A DNA stretch of 64,000 nucleotides from Scytonema hofmannii PCC 7110 (GTDB lineage Bacteria; Cyanobacteriota; Cyanobacteriia; Cyanobacteriales; Nostocaceae): NCBI RefSeq assembly GCF_000346485.2, contig NZ_KQ976354.1, positions 8,691,307-8,755,306 on the forward strand. The letters are read 5' to 3'. The notes under the pieces were generated by a model. It had not been told where the DNA came from, did no database searches, and saw nothing but the letters and a program-made list of their open reading frames with translations. How positions within the stretch are numbered: position 1 is the stretch's first letter; every line of letters begins with the position of its first letter. The position numbers and the translations under genes were made by a program. Below are positions 18,247-26,032 of this stretch, piece by piece.

Positions 18247-18393
18247 ACTTTGTAAAATGGGCAATAAATCATTTCTTAACTATGCCCAATTCCCCATTCC
18301 CAATGCCCGTTTTACATTGGCACTTTGGCATCATTGGAAATTGTACAATGAGTATTGTATAGATCAAGTGCAAGAGTGTCGAAAGACATCATA

Positions 18394-18420
18394 CCCCGGT
18401 AAAAAAAACCGGGGATTTTT
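18394..18420 (+). terminator. Rho-independent terminator
   Basis: CCCCGGT and ACCGGGG arms (7 bp) separated by seven A residues and followed by ATTTTTAT. It lies about 150 bp after the stop of the hypothetical gene ending at 18246 and could terminate it. Confidence 0.6.
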
Positions 18421-18446
18421 ATAAAATCTCATAAACTGTACACTTT

Positions 18447-18483
18447 GGTCACTGGTCACTGGTCACTGGTCACTGGATCACTG
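18447..18483. repeat. STRR heptamer array (GGTCACT)n
   Basis: Four to five GGTCACT units. The array overlaps the 3' end of sbcD: the TGA stop at 18470-18472 is the TGA of a CAGTGAC unit read on the minus strand. Confidence 0.85.
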
Positions 18484-19720
18484 ATTCGAGTGAAACTTCT
18501 ACATCATCAGCTAATAACTTGTGTGCTGCATCTAACATTAACTCTGCTATGTCTTTGAGGTCATTACGGTTGTTCAAGTAAGTTTTTAACGCGTCCATCG
18601 GGTCAATACTGTTGCTTGCGCTTAACTCAGGAATGCGGGGACGAGCCAATTGACTGATCAGTTCTGGTTGGATGCTATGGGTATGAGCTGCACTGAGAGT
18701 ACGGTGCAATTCTGAAGTATCAATTAAATCTAGTTGTTCGGAACGCAGTTTGTAAATCAGTCGCACAACAGCATCTTGGATGTTGTGTTTTGCGATCGCT
18801 TTCACAATTGCTGTTTGCGGATCTTCTATCTTAGAGACATCAATCTCAATAGTCTGAAAAGTTCGTGCGGGTAAAGGAAAAAATTCCCACTGCGCGTCAC
18901 CCCGCTCGATTTCCAACATCACATAACCTTTCTCTTCCTTTTCTTCACTAAAATCCACCCTTTCGATACTTCCTGGATAAACAATTGGGGGATCGTTAGA
19001 CTTATTGAGATTTTGGTGACGGTGTACGTGACCCAAGGCGACATAATCAAAGCAAGGTCGTGTTAGCAAAGAGATAGGAAGTGTAAAACCTTTTCCTACT
19101 GCTAAATAGCGTTCTGCTCCCAAAGATGCATTATCCGCCATTAAATGACCCAAAAGAACAGTTGGTACATTGGGGTCAAGACGGCGAATTTCTCCTTCTA
19201 GTACTACTTCAAGACGTTCAATCAGCAGCTGGTTAATTTCTATTAAAGATAAACCTTCAGTCTCTTGACGAGTCATCAAAGTCGAGCGAGTGAGCCAAGG
19301 AAGGGTAAGAATTTGTATTAACCCATTACGAGTTGTAATGCGATGAGTTGTTAAGCGATCGCCCACAACCACTCCCGGTACACCCAAGGTACGATAAATA
19401 CAAAGACTAGCGCCCCCCAGTCCTTGAGAGTGTTGATCGTGATTTCCTACAAGGAGAACCGTCGGGATGTTGGCATCTGCAAGACGACGAAACTGACTGG
19501 CAAAAGCTTCTTGTACGTATGGAGGTGGAGTTGCGTCGGGAAAAGCATCACCTCCAAAAATGACTAAATCGACTGGTTCTGACAATGCTCTGTTAATGCA
19601 TTGAGACAGAGAATTGACAAAATCCTCCAATCGCGTATTCAATCCGGTTTCGGGATTAATCTTTCCGTGGGAAAAACCACTTCCCATATGGATATCAGAG
19701 AGATGAAGAACTTTTATCAT
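18470..19720 (-). CDS. sbcD: Exonuclease SbcD homologue (Mre11-type metallophosphoesterase)
   Basis: 416 residues. Calcineurin-like phosphoesterase motifs are in order: LHLSDIHMGS (D-x-H), LVIFGGDAFPD (GD), VLLVGNHDQHS (GNHD), TVLLGHLMADN (H) and YVALGHVHRHQ (GHxH). These ligate two Mn ions in the Mre11/SbcD nuclease, which with the SbcC ATPase cleaves hairpins and processes double-strand ends. The C-terminal capping region follows (YPGSIERVDFSEEKEEKGYVML). No sbcC gene is adjacent here. The presence of long perfect palindromes in this window is notable because SbcCD normally limits them. The last residues and stop run into STRR repeat DNA. Confidence 0.88.
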   Translation of the reverse strand: MIKVLHLSDIHMGSGFSHGKINPETGLNTRLEDFVNSLSQCINRALSEPVDLVIFGGDAFPDATPPPYVQEAFASQFRRLADANIPTVLLVGNHDQHSQGLGGASLCIYRTLGVPGVVVGDRLTTHRITTRNGLIQILTLPWLTRSTLMTRQETEGLSLIEINQLLIERLEVVLEGEIRRLDPNVPTVLLGHLMADNASLGAERYLAVGKGFTLPISLLTRPCFDYVALGHVHRHQNLNKSNDPPIVYPGSIERVDFSEEKEEKGYVMLEIERGDAQWEFFPLPARTFQTIEIDVSKIEDPQTAIVKAIAKHNIQDAVVRLIYKLRSEQLDLIDTSELHRTLSAAHTHSIQPELISQLARPRIPELSASNSIDPMDALKTYLNNRNDLKDIAELMLDAAHKLLADDVEVSLESVIQ

Positions 19721-20548
19721 AATTATTAGTCATTGGTCACTGGTCACTGGTCACTGGTTATTATGTAAAGAGAGTGTCCGGACATAGCGTAGACTCGCCC
19801 GTAGAACGAGTATACTGTTTGTGTACCGTTGTATTCATTAAGAATAGCAAGTTCTCTATAGGAATCCTATTTAATTTTTGAAATATACGCAGTAGCAGTA
19901 GCACTAGGGTGGGCATTGCTCACCAAAAACTTTATTCATGACTAATGACAAATGACCAATGACAAAGAACAAATAACTAATGACAATCATTAAAAATTCA
20001 AAATCAAAAAAACTGTTAGTTATCAATAAATTGTTCATTGCAAACTTCTTGTTGAACAATTATATATAAATAAGAAGTACTAACTACTTTCTGCGATGGT
20101 CTCGCTAACAAATCTCACAAACCTTGCCATGACAATAATTCTTTTCTCATGCCCAATGCCCAATGCCCTATTTTCAATTCAGATAGTATTGAAAATAGTA
20201 AAATATATATCAATCTTTTTAACTAAAACCATTGTAAAAAGTACTCAAACATACATAAATTCTCCGGAACTGCAAATAACATTGGGTATACAGGTACATA
20301 GACACAAAGCCCAATGCCTATTTTCATCCGTCCCAATTGTACGCAGCTTATGACGACTACTTAAGAGTTTGCTTTCATTAACCTATGTATGCGTTTGTAA
20401 AGTTCTTGAGAAATTTCCTCATATGTAATTCTTTTTTGTAGCTTTGGCGACAAAGTTAAAGAGAAAAATTACCTCTATTGGGTGAGGCTATACTTGACAT
20501 AAGTCTGCGAATATGCATTCAATAGCTCAAAAGATTAAGGAGTGTACT
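19721..20548. other. Repeat-rich intergenic region
   Basis: About 830 bp. It contains a GGTCACT array (19730-19760), a degenerate AATGACA/AATGACC array (19938-19985) and a CCCAATG array (20149-20170). An 85-codon open frame at 20096-20353 has low-complexity, AT-rich composition and no recognisable features; I do not regard it as a gene. The last 60 bp before 20549 carry the upstream signals of the following small gene. Confidence 0.55.
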
Positions 20549-20800
20549 ATGTATAGACAAATGTGCTGGTTATCACAGTCTGGCGAAAGTGGGCAAAAGA
20601 TTCTGCATTTGCAGACTGCACCCAATCAGCCTTGGCGTCCTTACACCGCGTTTCGACAATTTTCTGTCCCCGATTATCCAATACCAGGAGGTTCTAAAGG
20701 TTGGGCAACTTACCAAAAACTTTTAAAAGCAGGCTGGACATTAGTACCTAACGCACGTGCAAATGAGTTTAGCTCTGAATCGGTAGAAGTTAAGAGTTAA
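20549..20800 (+). CDS. Small hypothetical protein
   Basis: 83 residues from ATG 20549, preferred over an upstream ATG (20513) because AAGGAG lies exactly 6 nt before it. The protein is soluble, with MYRQMCWLSQSGESGQKIL, a tryptophan/proline-rich centre (QPWRPYTAFRQFSVPDYPIPGG) and KGWATYQKLLKAGWTLVP. The last block resembles small cyanobacterial proteins that carry a YQKLLKxGWTLVP motif, but no function is known to me. It is convergent with ggt: the gap between the two stops is 26 bp. Confidence 0.65.
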   Translation: MYRQMCWLSQSGESGQKILHLQTAPNQPWRPYTAFRQFSVPDYPIPGGSKGWATYQKLLKAGWTLVPNARANEFSSESVEVKS

Positions 20801-20826
20801 TACCATTTTGGATTGAGAAAGTCAAT

Positions 20827-22674
20827 TTAATAGCCTTTTGCGGAACCTTCTCCGCGCGGATCGGCTGCGCCCTCTAAAGTTCCATCAGGTGCGACTAAAA
20901 TTGTGTTGATATTTCCCCAAGGCGCAGTCTGCTGAATCTTGTGTCCCCGTCTTTGTAATTCTGTGATGGTAAGAGCATCTAAACCTAAAGGTTCTACTCT
21001 CAATTCATCTGGCAACCACTGATGATGTATGCGTGGTGCGGATACGGCAGAACCTGCATCCATGTTGTATTCCAGCACATTAAGAAGAACTTGCAATACT
21101 TGAGTAATAATTGTGCCACCACCAGGCGCACCTACTGCCATGCGGAGACGATCGCTTTCGGTGATAATGGTAGGAGTCATGCTGGATAAAGGAATTTTTC
21201 GTGGTGCGATTGCATTGGCTTCATTACCGACAAGTCCAAAAGCATTGGGAACTCCAGGTGCAGCTGCAAAGTCATCCATTTCATCATTAAGTAAGATACC
21301 AGTTGTAGGCACTACGATTCCAGAACCAAAACCGTAGTTAACAGTGAACGTAAGGCTAACTGCATTGCGCTGTTCATCTACAACCGTTAAATGAGTTGTT
21401 TCCGGAGACTCGTAGAATTTTGGATTTTGGATTTTGGATTTTGGATTTTGAATTTTGGATTTTGGGTTTTGGATTTTGGATTTTGGATTTGTGTTAACGG
21501 TTGCAGGTATTGAAGATGAATTTACTTGCTGTAATGTTTGGAAGTCTACAGGTTTTACCTTAGTGGAAGATCTCGCCCGTTGCATATCTATTTCTTGGCG
21601 GCGTTTTTTTGCATAAGCACCGCTAAGAAGTTGTGCTACGGGTACTTTAACAAAATCTGGATCGCCTAGATGTTGAGAACGATCTGCATAAGCAATTTTC
21701 ATAGCTTCCACCATAAGGTGTAATGCATTTGGGTGATGCCATCCTAAGGATTTCAGATCGGTGTCACCAATAATATTTAAAATCTGTAATAAATGAACTC
21801 CTCCTGAGGAAGGTGGTGGCATTGAACACACTTTGGCTTTGCGGAAATTGCCACAGACAGGAGTACGCCAAGTTGTTCTGTAAGATTTCAAGTCTTCTAA
21901 AGTAATTAACCCCCCGTTTTTTGCCATGTCAGCAGCAATGGTGCGGGCAATATTTCCGGTGTAAAAGCTTTGAGGATTTTTGGCAAGTTCTTCTAAAGTT
22001 TTGCCTAAATCTTGCTGTACTAGCCTTTCACCTGGTTGATAAAACTCTCCCTTGCGAGTGAAAATAGCTCGTGCTGCTGGGTTGTTGAGAATAACCTGTT
22101 TGCGATCTTCATACACTTTCAAAGAACGCCAAGTTACCCGATGACTGAGAGTAAAACCGTCTTTTGCAAGAGCGATCGCAGGTTTCAACACCTCTTGCCA
22201 AGGTAGTTTACCATAGCGTCGATGAACTTCATACATCCCCGCCACAGTTCCTGGTGTTGCTACGGCTAGGTAGCCGTCAATACTTAGATTGGGGCTTACT
22301 TTGCCTTGTGCATCCAAGTACATATTTTTGGTGGCTTTGATTGGCGCACGTTCCCGGAAATCTAAAGCTTTAATTTCACCAGTTTTTGACTCACGTAACA
22401 GTAAAAAACCACCACCGCCAATTCCAGCTGAAAAAGGTTCTACAACAGAGATCGCAAAAGTTGTAGCAACTGCTGCATCAACTGCATTCCCACCCTTGCG
22501 TAACATCTTCACTCCTGCTTCACTAGCCAAAGGATTAGCAGATACTACCATTGCCTTTTTTGTTCGTAGTGGTGGAATAACGGTAGCTAGTACAGCTTGG
22601 CTGTAAAATAAAATACTAAAAGAAAATGCTGCAAATGCTACCCGTTTGCCTTGATCCAAAATAGGGTTTGTCAT
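20827..22674 (-). CDS. ggt: Gamma-glutamyltransferase with repeat-encoded insertion
   Basis: 615 residues from ATG 22674, which begins a signal peptide (MTNPILDQGKRVAFAAFSFS, hydrophobic to about residue 30); ATG codons further upstream (to 22719) are possible. Large-subunit motifs: NPLASEAGVKMLRKGGNAVDAAVA and EPFSAGIGGGGFLL. The autoprocessing site is ETTHLTVVD, where the first Thr of TTHL becomes the N-terminal nucleophile of the small subunit; GSGIVVPTTGILLNDEMDDF and MTPT follow as usual. The enzyme cleaves gamma-glutamyl bonds such as that of glutathione in the periplasm. Directly before the processing site, residues about 396-420 are a tandem of NPKSKIQ units encoded by an STRR heptamer array, in frame. 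Activity is probably retained because this segment is normally flexible. Confidence 0.88.
   Translation of the reverse strand: MTNPILDQGKRVAFAAFSFSILFYSQAVLATVIPPLRTKKAMVVSANPLASEAGVKMLRKGGNAVDAAVATTFAISVVEPFSAGIGGGGFLLLRESKTGEIKALDFRERAPIKATKNMYLDAQGKVSPNLSIDGYLAVATPGTVAGMYEVHRRYGKLPWQEVLKPAIALAKDGFTLSHRVTWRSLKVYEDRKQVILNNPAARAIFTRKGEFYQPGERLVQQDLGKTLEELAKNPQSFYTGNIARTIAADMAKNGGLITLEDLKSYRTTWRTPVCGNFRKAKVCSMPPPSSGGVHLLQILNIIGDTDLKSLGWHHPNALHLMVEAMKIAYADRSQHLGDPDFVKVPVAQLLSGAYAKKRRQEIDMQRARSSTKVKPVDFQTLQQVNSSSIPATVNTNPKSKIQNPKSKIQNPKSKIQNPKFYESPETTHLTVVDEQRNAVSLTFTVNYGFGSGIVVPTTGILLNDEMDDFAAAPGVPNAFGLVGNEANAIAPRKIPLSSMTPTIITESDRLRMAVGAPGGGTIITQVLQVLLNVLEYNMDAGSAVSAPRIHHQWLPDELRVEPLGLDALTITELQRRGHKIQQTAPWGNINTILVAPDGTLEGAADPRGEGSAKGY
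21415..21490. repeat. In-frame STRR array (GATTTTG)n inside ggt
   Basis: About ten units of GATTTTG (CAAAATC on the coding strand), two of them degenerate. Three units equal one NPKSKIQ heptapeptide, so any number of units divisible by three keeps the ggt frame. Same unit as in the spacers at 32900, 37676 and 42210. Confidence 0.85.
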
Positions 22675-22785
22675 AAATGTCCCAACTGGTTCGTACATAA
22701 CACTATAATTGCATGCCACTGAGAACTACTTCTCATAACATCTTTTCGCTATGATGTACTTACTGTTTGATACAAAGACGACACT

Positions 22786-23007
22786 ATGAGTAATACAAAA
22801 GAGATGGTTCACTTCAATCTAGATTTATCACCTGAACTGAACGAGACATTGGAGGAACTTGCTGAAAAGATTGGTGGAAGTAAAAGTGATGTTTTGCGTC
22901 AGGCAATTGCATTAATGCAAATCATGGTAATAGCTAAAGAAAAAGGGAAGAAATTTGGAATTGCAGAGCCAGATCAGCCTCTAGCTACTGAAATCAGTAT
23001 TCCCTAA
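22786..23007 (+). CDS. Ribbon-helix-helix DNA-binding protein
   Basis: 73 residues. The pattern VHFNLDLSPELNETLEELAEKIGGSKSDVLRQAIALMQIMV is a ribbon-helix-helix (CopG/MetJ/Arc-type) domain: an N-terminal beta strand, then helix A, a turn with GGSKSDVLRQAI, and helix B. Such proteins bind DNA as dimers and often are antitoxins or plasmid-type repressors. No toxin gene follows; the next frame is a truncated membrane protein on the same strand. The tail (EKGKKFGIAEPDQPLATEISIP) is polar and may be a partner-binding extension. It is divergent from ggt with a gap of about 110 bp. Confidence 0.75.
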   Translation: MSNTKEMVHFNLDLSPELNETLEELAEKIGGSKSDVLRQAIALMQIMVIAKEKGKKFGIAEPDQPLATEISIP

Positions 23008-23084
23008 ATCAATTTTTAATTTCGCCGTTTTAGTATGCAAACTCTCAAGAAACAGGGGAGTGGGGAATAGGGAGTAGGAAGTAG

Positions 23085-23495
23085 GGGAAAGATGTTTCTT
23101 TCATTCGTAGCGGGTGGTGCGCCGCCCGTGGGGCTGCTCCTAATGAACCAGAGGAACTGATTACAGGAGGTTCTCTCAACCTATCATCTGCAACAGAAAA
23201 ATTAGTTGCTACGGGTTCCCTAAATTTATCCTCTCCTGAAGATGCAGAGTCGGAACGCAAAAATAGAGATCGAGATAAAGAGCTTGAACGCGAGCAAAAA
23301 CGAGCAAGTTTTTGGGTAAAGGACATAGGTGTGTTTTTATTAGCACTTTTGTTAGTGTTGCTAATTGACTTTTATGCCTTTACAATTCTTTTACAAGATA
23401 GTGCATCGGAGGGCAAAATTAGGTTTGCAATTGCTGCCCTCAGTTCTACAGTCAGTAGTCTTCTTAGCTATCTTGTTGGTAGAGCTAGCAAGTAG
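23085..23495 (+). pseudogene. 5'-truncated small membrane protein
   Basis: An open frame of 136 codons with no ATG, GTG or TTG start before the conserved-looking part. It encodes a duplicated GGSLNLSSATEKLVATGSLN-type stretch, a charged segment (SERKNRDRDKELEREQKRASF) and two hydrophobic helices (DIGVFLLALLLVLLIDFYAF and FAIAALSSTVSSLLSYLVG), ending RASK. The coding-like character (charged helix plus two TM segments) argues for a real gene that lost its start; the upstream junction is guanine-rich repeat-like DNA (23055-23090). No family recognised. Confidence 0.45.
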
Positions 23496-23544
23496 TCATA
23501 TTCTTTTGAAGAATTTGGGTTGGAAAAGTGGTGGCTCCCTGTCG

Positions 23545-24738
23545 TCAATTAGTCCCGAATCTCCAGTCTTCAACTCCTTTAGCACTAAGTACTATCCAAC
23601 GAGGCCAAAATGGATCGTGTCCTGGTAAAACTCTTTGAAGTTCCTGATGAATTTGTGTTGGTCTTCTCAGATTTTCTGGAAACGCATTCATCTCATCATT
23701 ACGCATCCAAGCCTCTGCTGCTTCAATTGCGATTTCTGCTTCTTGGGAACGGGCTTGTTTGAGGCCAAAAATTTCTGAGGTTAACCATCCAACTGTGTCC
23801 CCTTGTTTTGACCAAGGTACTTCGTCAAGGCTAACTTCTTTATCTTGTAATTTAAATAAAAATAATTTATCTTCTTGCTCATTAAATTTTGGCTCTAAGG
23901 AAGCAAGAACAAGTGGCGAATGAGTAGTTACTAAAGCCTGTATTTTCGTCCAAGGTTGTAATTCACACGCCACAGTTAAAATAGCTGGTAAAATCACTCT
24001 CTGCCAACGGGGATGTAAATGAGATTCAATTTCATCAATTAGTACAACTATCTGATTTACTGGCTTTTGTTGTCGCAGTTCAGAAGCTTTTTTATGTTCG
24101 TACCAAGTCCACACTAGTAAATAAGCTAGTCCCAAAATACGCTTCATTCCGGCTGATGTTTGAGTGACAGGAACATTCCCATAAGGCAGATTAACTGTAG
24201 GAATATCGCGCACGTCTTCAATAGAAACTCGCGTTGGTTCTCCCACTTGTATCCATTCTGAAGGGTGGGGTGCAAGTTTTTTAATGACATTAGAAAAGAG
24301 TTGAAAAGGATATTTATTGGGTTGATTCTGCCATGTTACCCAATCTTGAATTAGACCATTACAAAGAACTTTATCTTGTGACTTTAATCCATTCCACAGT
24401 GTATTTGGATTAAAATTGTAAGCAATATCGCGTTGACGAGCTGGGTCAAAAACAGAAAAACTACCATCAACACGCATATAAATAACTACCTCTTTTAATA
24501 AAGGAGGCATTTGTAAATGACGCCATTGTTGTTCAGAAAAATCAAAGTAACTCTGATACTCTCTTATTTCTTTTTTAGTGCTAACTACGCCCGTAATTTG
24601 TGGATTTTCACCTCTGACTTGTTGTGGGTATGCTGGTTGGTCAGCCCAACTTGTGGTCAGAACCCACCAAGCAATATCAAGTAAAAAACTTTTACCTAAA
24701 CCATTATCACCTGTAAATATATGGCTCTTCAGTACTTG
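23545..24738 (-). pseudogene. AAA-family (OLD/RecF-like) ATPase lacking its start
   Basis: The reading frame extends upstream of the first ATG (24510) through VLKSHIFTGDNGLGKSFLLDIAWW, which holds the Walker A motif GDNGLGKS, and meets TAA at 24741-24739 inside a perfect palindrome. Further on are the signature-like TSAGMKRILGLAYLLVW, Walker B VVLIDEIESHLHP and the switch THSPLVLASL. So about 25-30 N-terminal residues and any start codon are missing. Such ATPases (AAA_21/AAA_15) act in stress or defence modules, often with a partner nuclease; no partner is seen. A start at 24510 would give a 321-residue protein without Walker A, hence inactive. Imperfect direct repeats (23504-23545, 24961-25002) bracket the gene. 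Confidence 0.7.
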
Positions 24739-24768
24739 TTATGCTAAAATAACAAGTACTGAAGAGCC
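24723..24768. repeat. Perfect palindrome at the broken end of the ATPase gene
   Basis: Arms of 20 bp (GGCTCTTCAGTACTTGTTAT and its exact complement) with a 6-nt loop GCTAAA. The left arm, read on the minus strand, encodes QVLKS of the ATPase and continues into its Walker A region. On the plus strand the hairpin is followed by CTATTTTTTT, so it would also behave as an intrinsic terminator. Confidence 0.85.
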
Positions 24769-25196
24769 CTATTTTTTTACCATTAGCCATCTAATCTTAA
24801 TTAATAAAGTTAATTGTTACCAGTGGTTAATCTGGTGGAGAGTCAATTCGCATCATCGGTCTTGTTTGTCACGTTAAGGGTTGCTGACAACATCCCTTTG
24901 TAAAACATCGGTAAGTCGCTCTCTCACTATTTCTCTCTATAGAGTGATAAAAGAGCGTTATTTTGAAGAATTTTGGTTGGAAAGGTGCTAGATCCCTATC
25001 GTTTTTGCGGACTTTACCACGTATTTTCGCTATTATGTGTTTACGGTTTAAGTAAGTCGGAGCAAATAATCGTCACTGGTTCGTAGTTGCGCTATGGCTG
25101 ACGCCACGCTTCGCGAACAGCGCTAAAGCTCTACTCCGAACAGAATTAGCGAGATTTTACATTTCATTACTTTTAAAAATCAAATAGGAGTTCCAT
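24769..25196. other. Intergenic region upstream of the Phd-type gene
   Basis: No gene seen. It holds the right-hand 42-bp direct repeat (24961-25002) matching 23504-23545 at about 35 positions, and a dispersed cyanobacterial motif GCTGACGCCACGCTTCGCGAACAGCGC (in two adjoining parts, about 25093-25125). AGGAG stands about 8 nt before the ATG at 25197. Confidence 0.5.
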
Positions 25197-25589
25197 ATGA
25201 CAAAAGTCAACATAAATGTAGATAACAACAATTTTCCAGATCTGATTCATAAAGTTACAGAAAGTGGAGAACGTATAGTAATTGAACAGCAAGGGAAAGC
25301 AACAGCTGCAATTATTACCTATGATGATTTAAAACGACTTGAAGCACTGGAAGCTTCCATACTCAAAAAAGCAGAACTAGAAGAATATGAATTGCTAACA
25401 GTAGCAATGAAAAATTCAGATTTTGATTTTCTTAAAGACCAAGAAGATATCTACACCTTAGCTGATGGCAAACCATTTCATGATCCAGAATATGCTCAAT
25501 CAGTAGTAAGTGAACCAGATTTCTGTTCTATAACAGAGCCAGAAGAAGATATTTATACCCTTGCTGACGGAAAACTATTTCATGATTAA
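25197..25589 (+). CDS. Phd/YefM-type antitoxin with duplicated C-terminal motif
   Basis: 130 residues. Residues 1-60 follow the Phd/YefM pattern: a strand, a helix with LIHKVTESGERIVIEQQGKATAAIITYDDLKRLEALE. These dimeric DNA-binding antitoxins end in a disordered tail that blocks the toxin. Here the tail carries EDIYTLADGKPFHD (25443-25484) and, 20 residues later, EDIYTLADGKLFHD (25545-25586) as the exact C-terminus. The two DNA copies differ mostly at silent positions, so the peptide is under selection or the duplication is old. No RelE/YoeB/Doc/PIN toxin gene follows in the 440 bp downstream, so this is an orphan antitoxin or a stand-alone repressor. AGGAG precedes the ATG. Confidence 0.8.
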   Translation: MTKVNINVDNNNFPDLIHKVTESGERIVIEQQGKATAAIITYDDLKRLEALEASILKKAELEEYELLTVAMKNSDFDFLKDQEDIYTLADGKPFHDPEYAQSVVSEPDFCSITEPEEDIYTLADGKLFHD

Positions 25590-26032
25590 GGTCAAGTACC
25601 ACATTAGCCCTCACGTGGTTATCTCTCGTCTCTCGTTCCCAGCCAGATGCACAAAATGGAGACTGCGAAGCTCTCTTTCGCACCTATAGCTGAGGTCAGG
25701 GATCAGACCCATAACTCGCCAACAGCATTCGCAGAAGCTGTCGAGGATCTGATAGCAAAGTAAAAATTTATACTATTCATTGAAAGTACACTTGTATTGA
25801 TAATTTTCATACCCTGGATAGATTTCAATAATATATCTTAGTCAGGGTGTTTTAAATTAGTTATAGTCTAGACAATCCTCCCTTAGACTAGACATAAAGT
25901 GGTACAAACCCCAAAATCCCTTTATGGAAGAAATAAAAAACTGCTTCATTATTCAAATCCCCTGCTTTCAAGTATAGGGATTCACTGGTCACTGGTCACT
26001 GGTCACTGCTCACTGTTTAATAGCTCAATAAT
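25590..26032. other. Intergenic region before the giant kinase
   Basis: About 440 bp with no coding signal. A (GGTCACT)n STRR array occupies 25982-26015, ending about 18 bp before the kinase ATG, so the array lies where a promoter-proximal leader or ribosome-binding site would be. No strong Shine-Dalgarno sequence is seen before 26033. Confidence 0.5.

Noticed and set aside
20096-20353. 85-codon ORF in the repeat-rich spacer
   Set aside because: Low-complexity AT-rich sequence partly made of CCCAATG repeats, no ribosome-binding site or recognisable domain.
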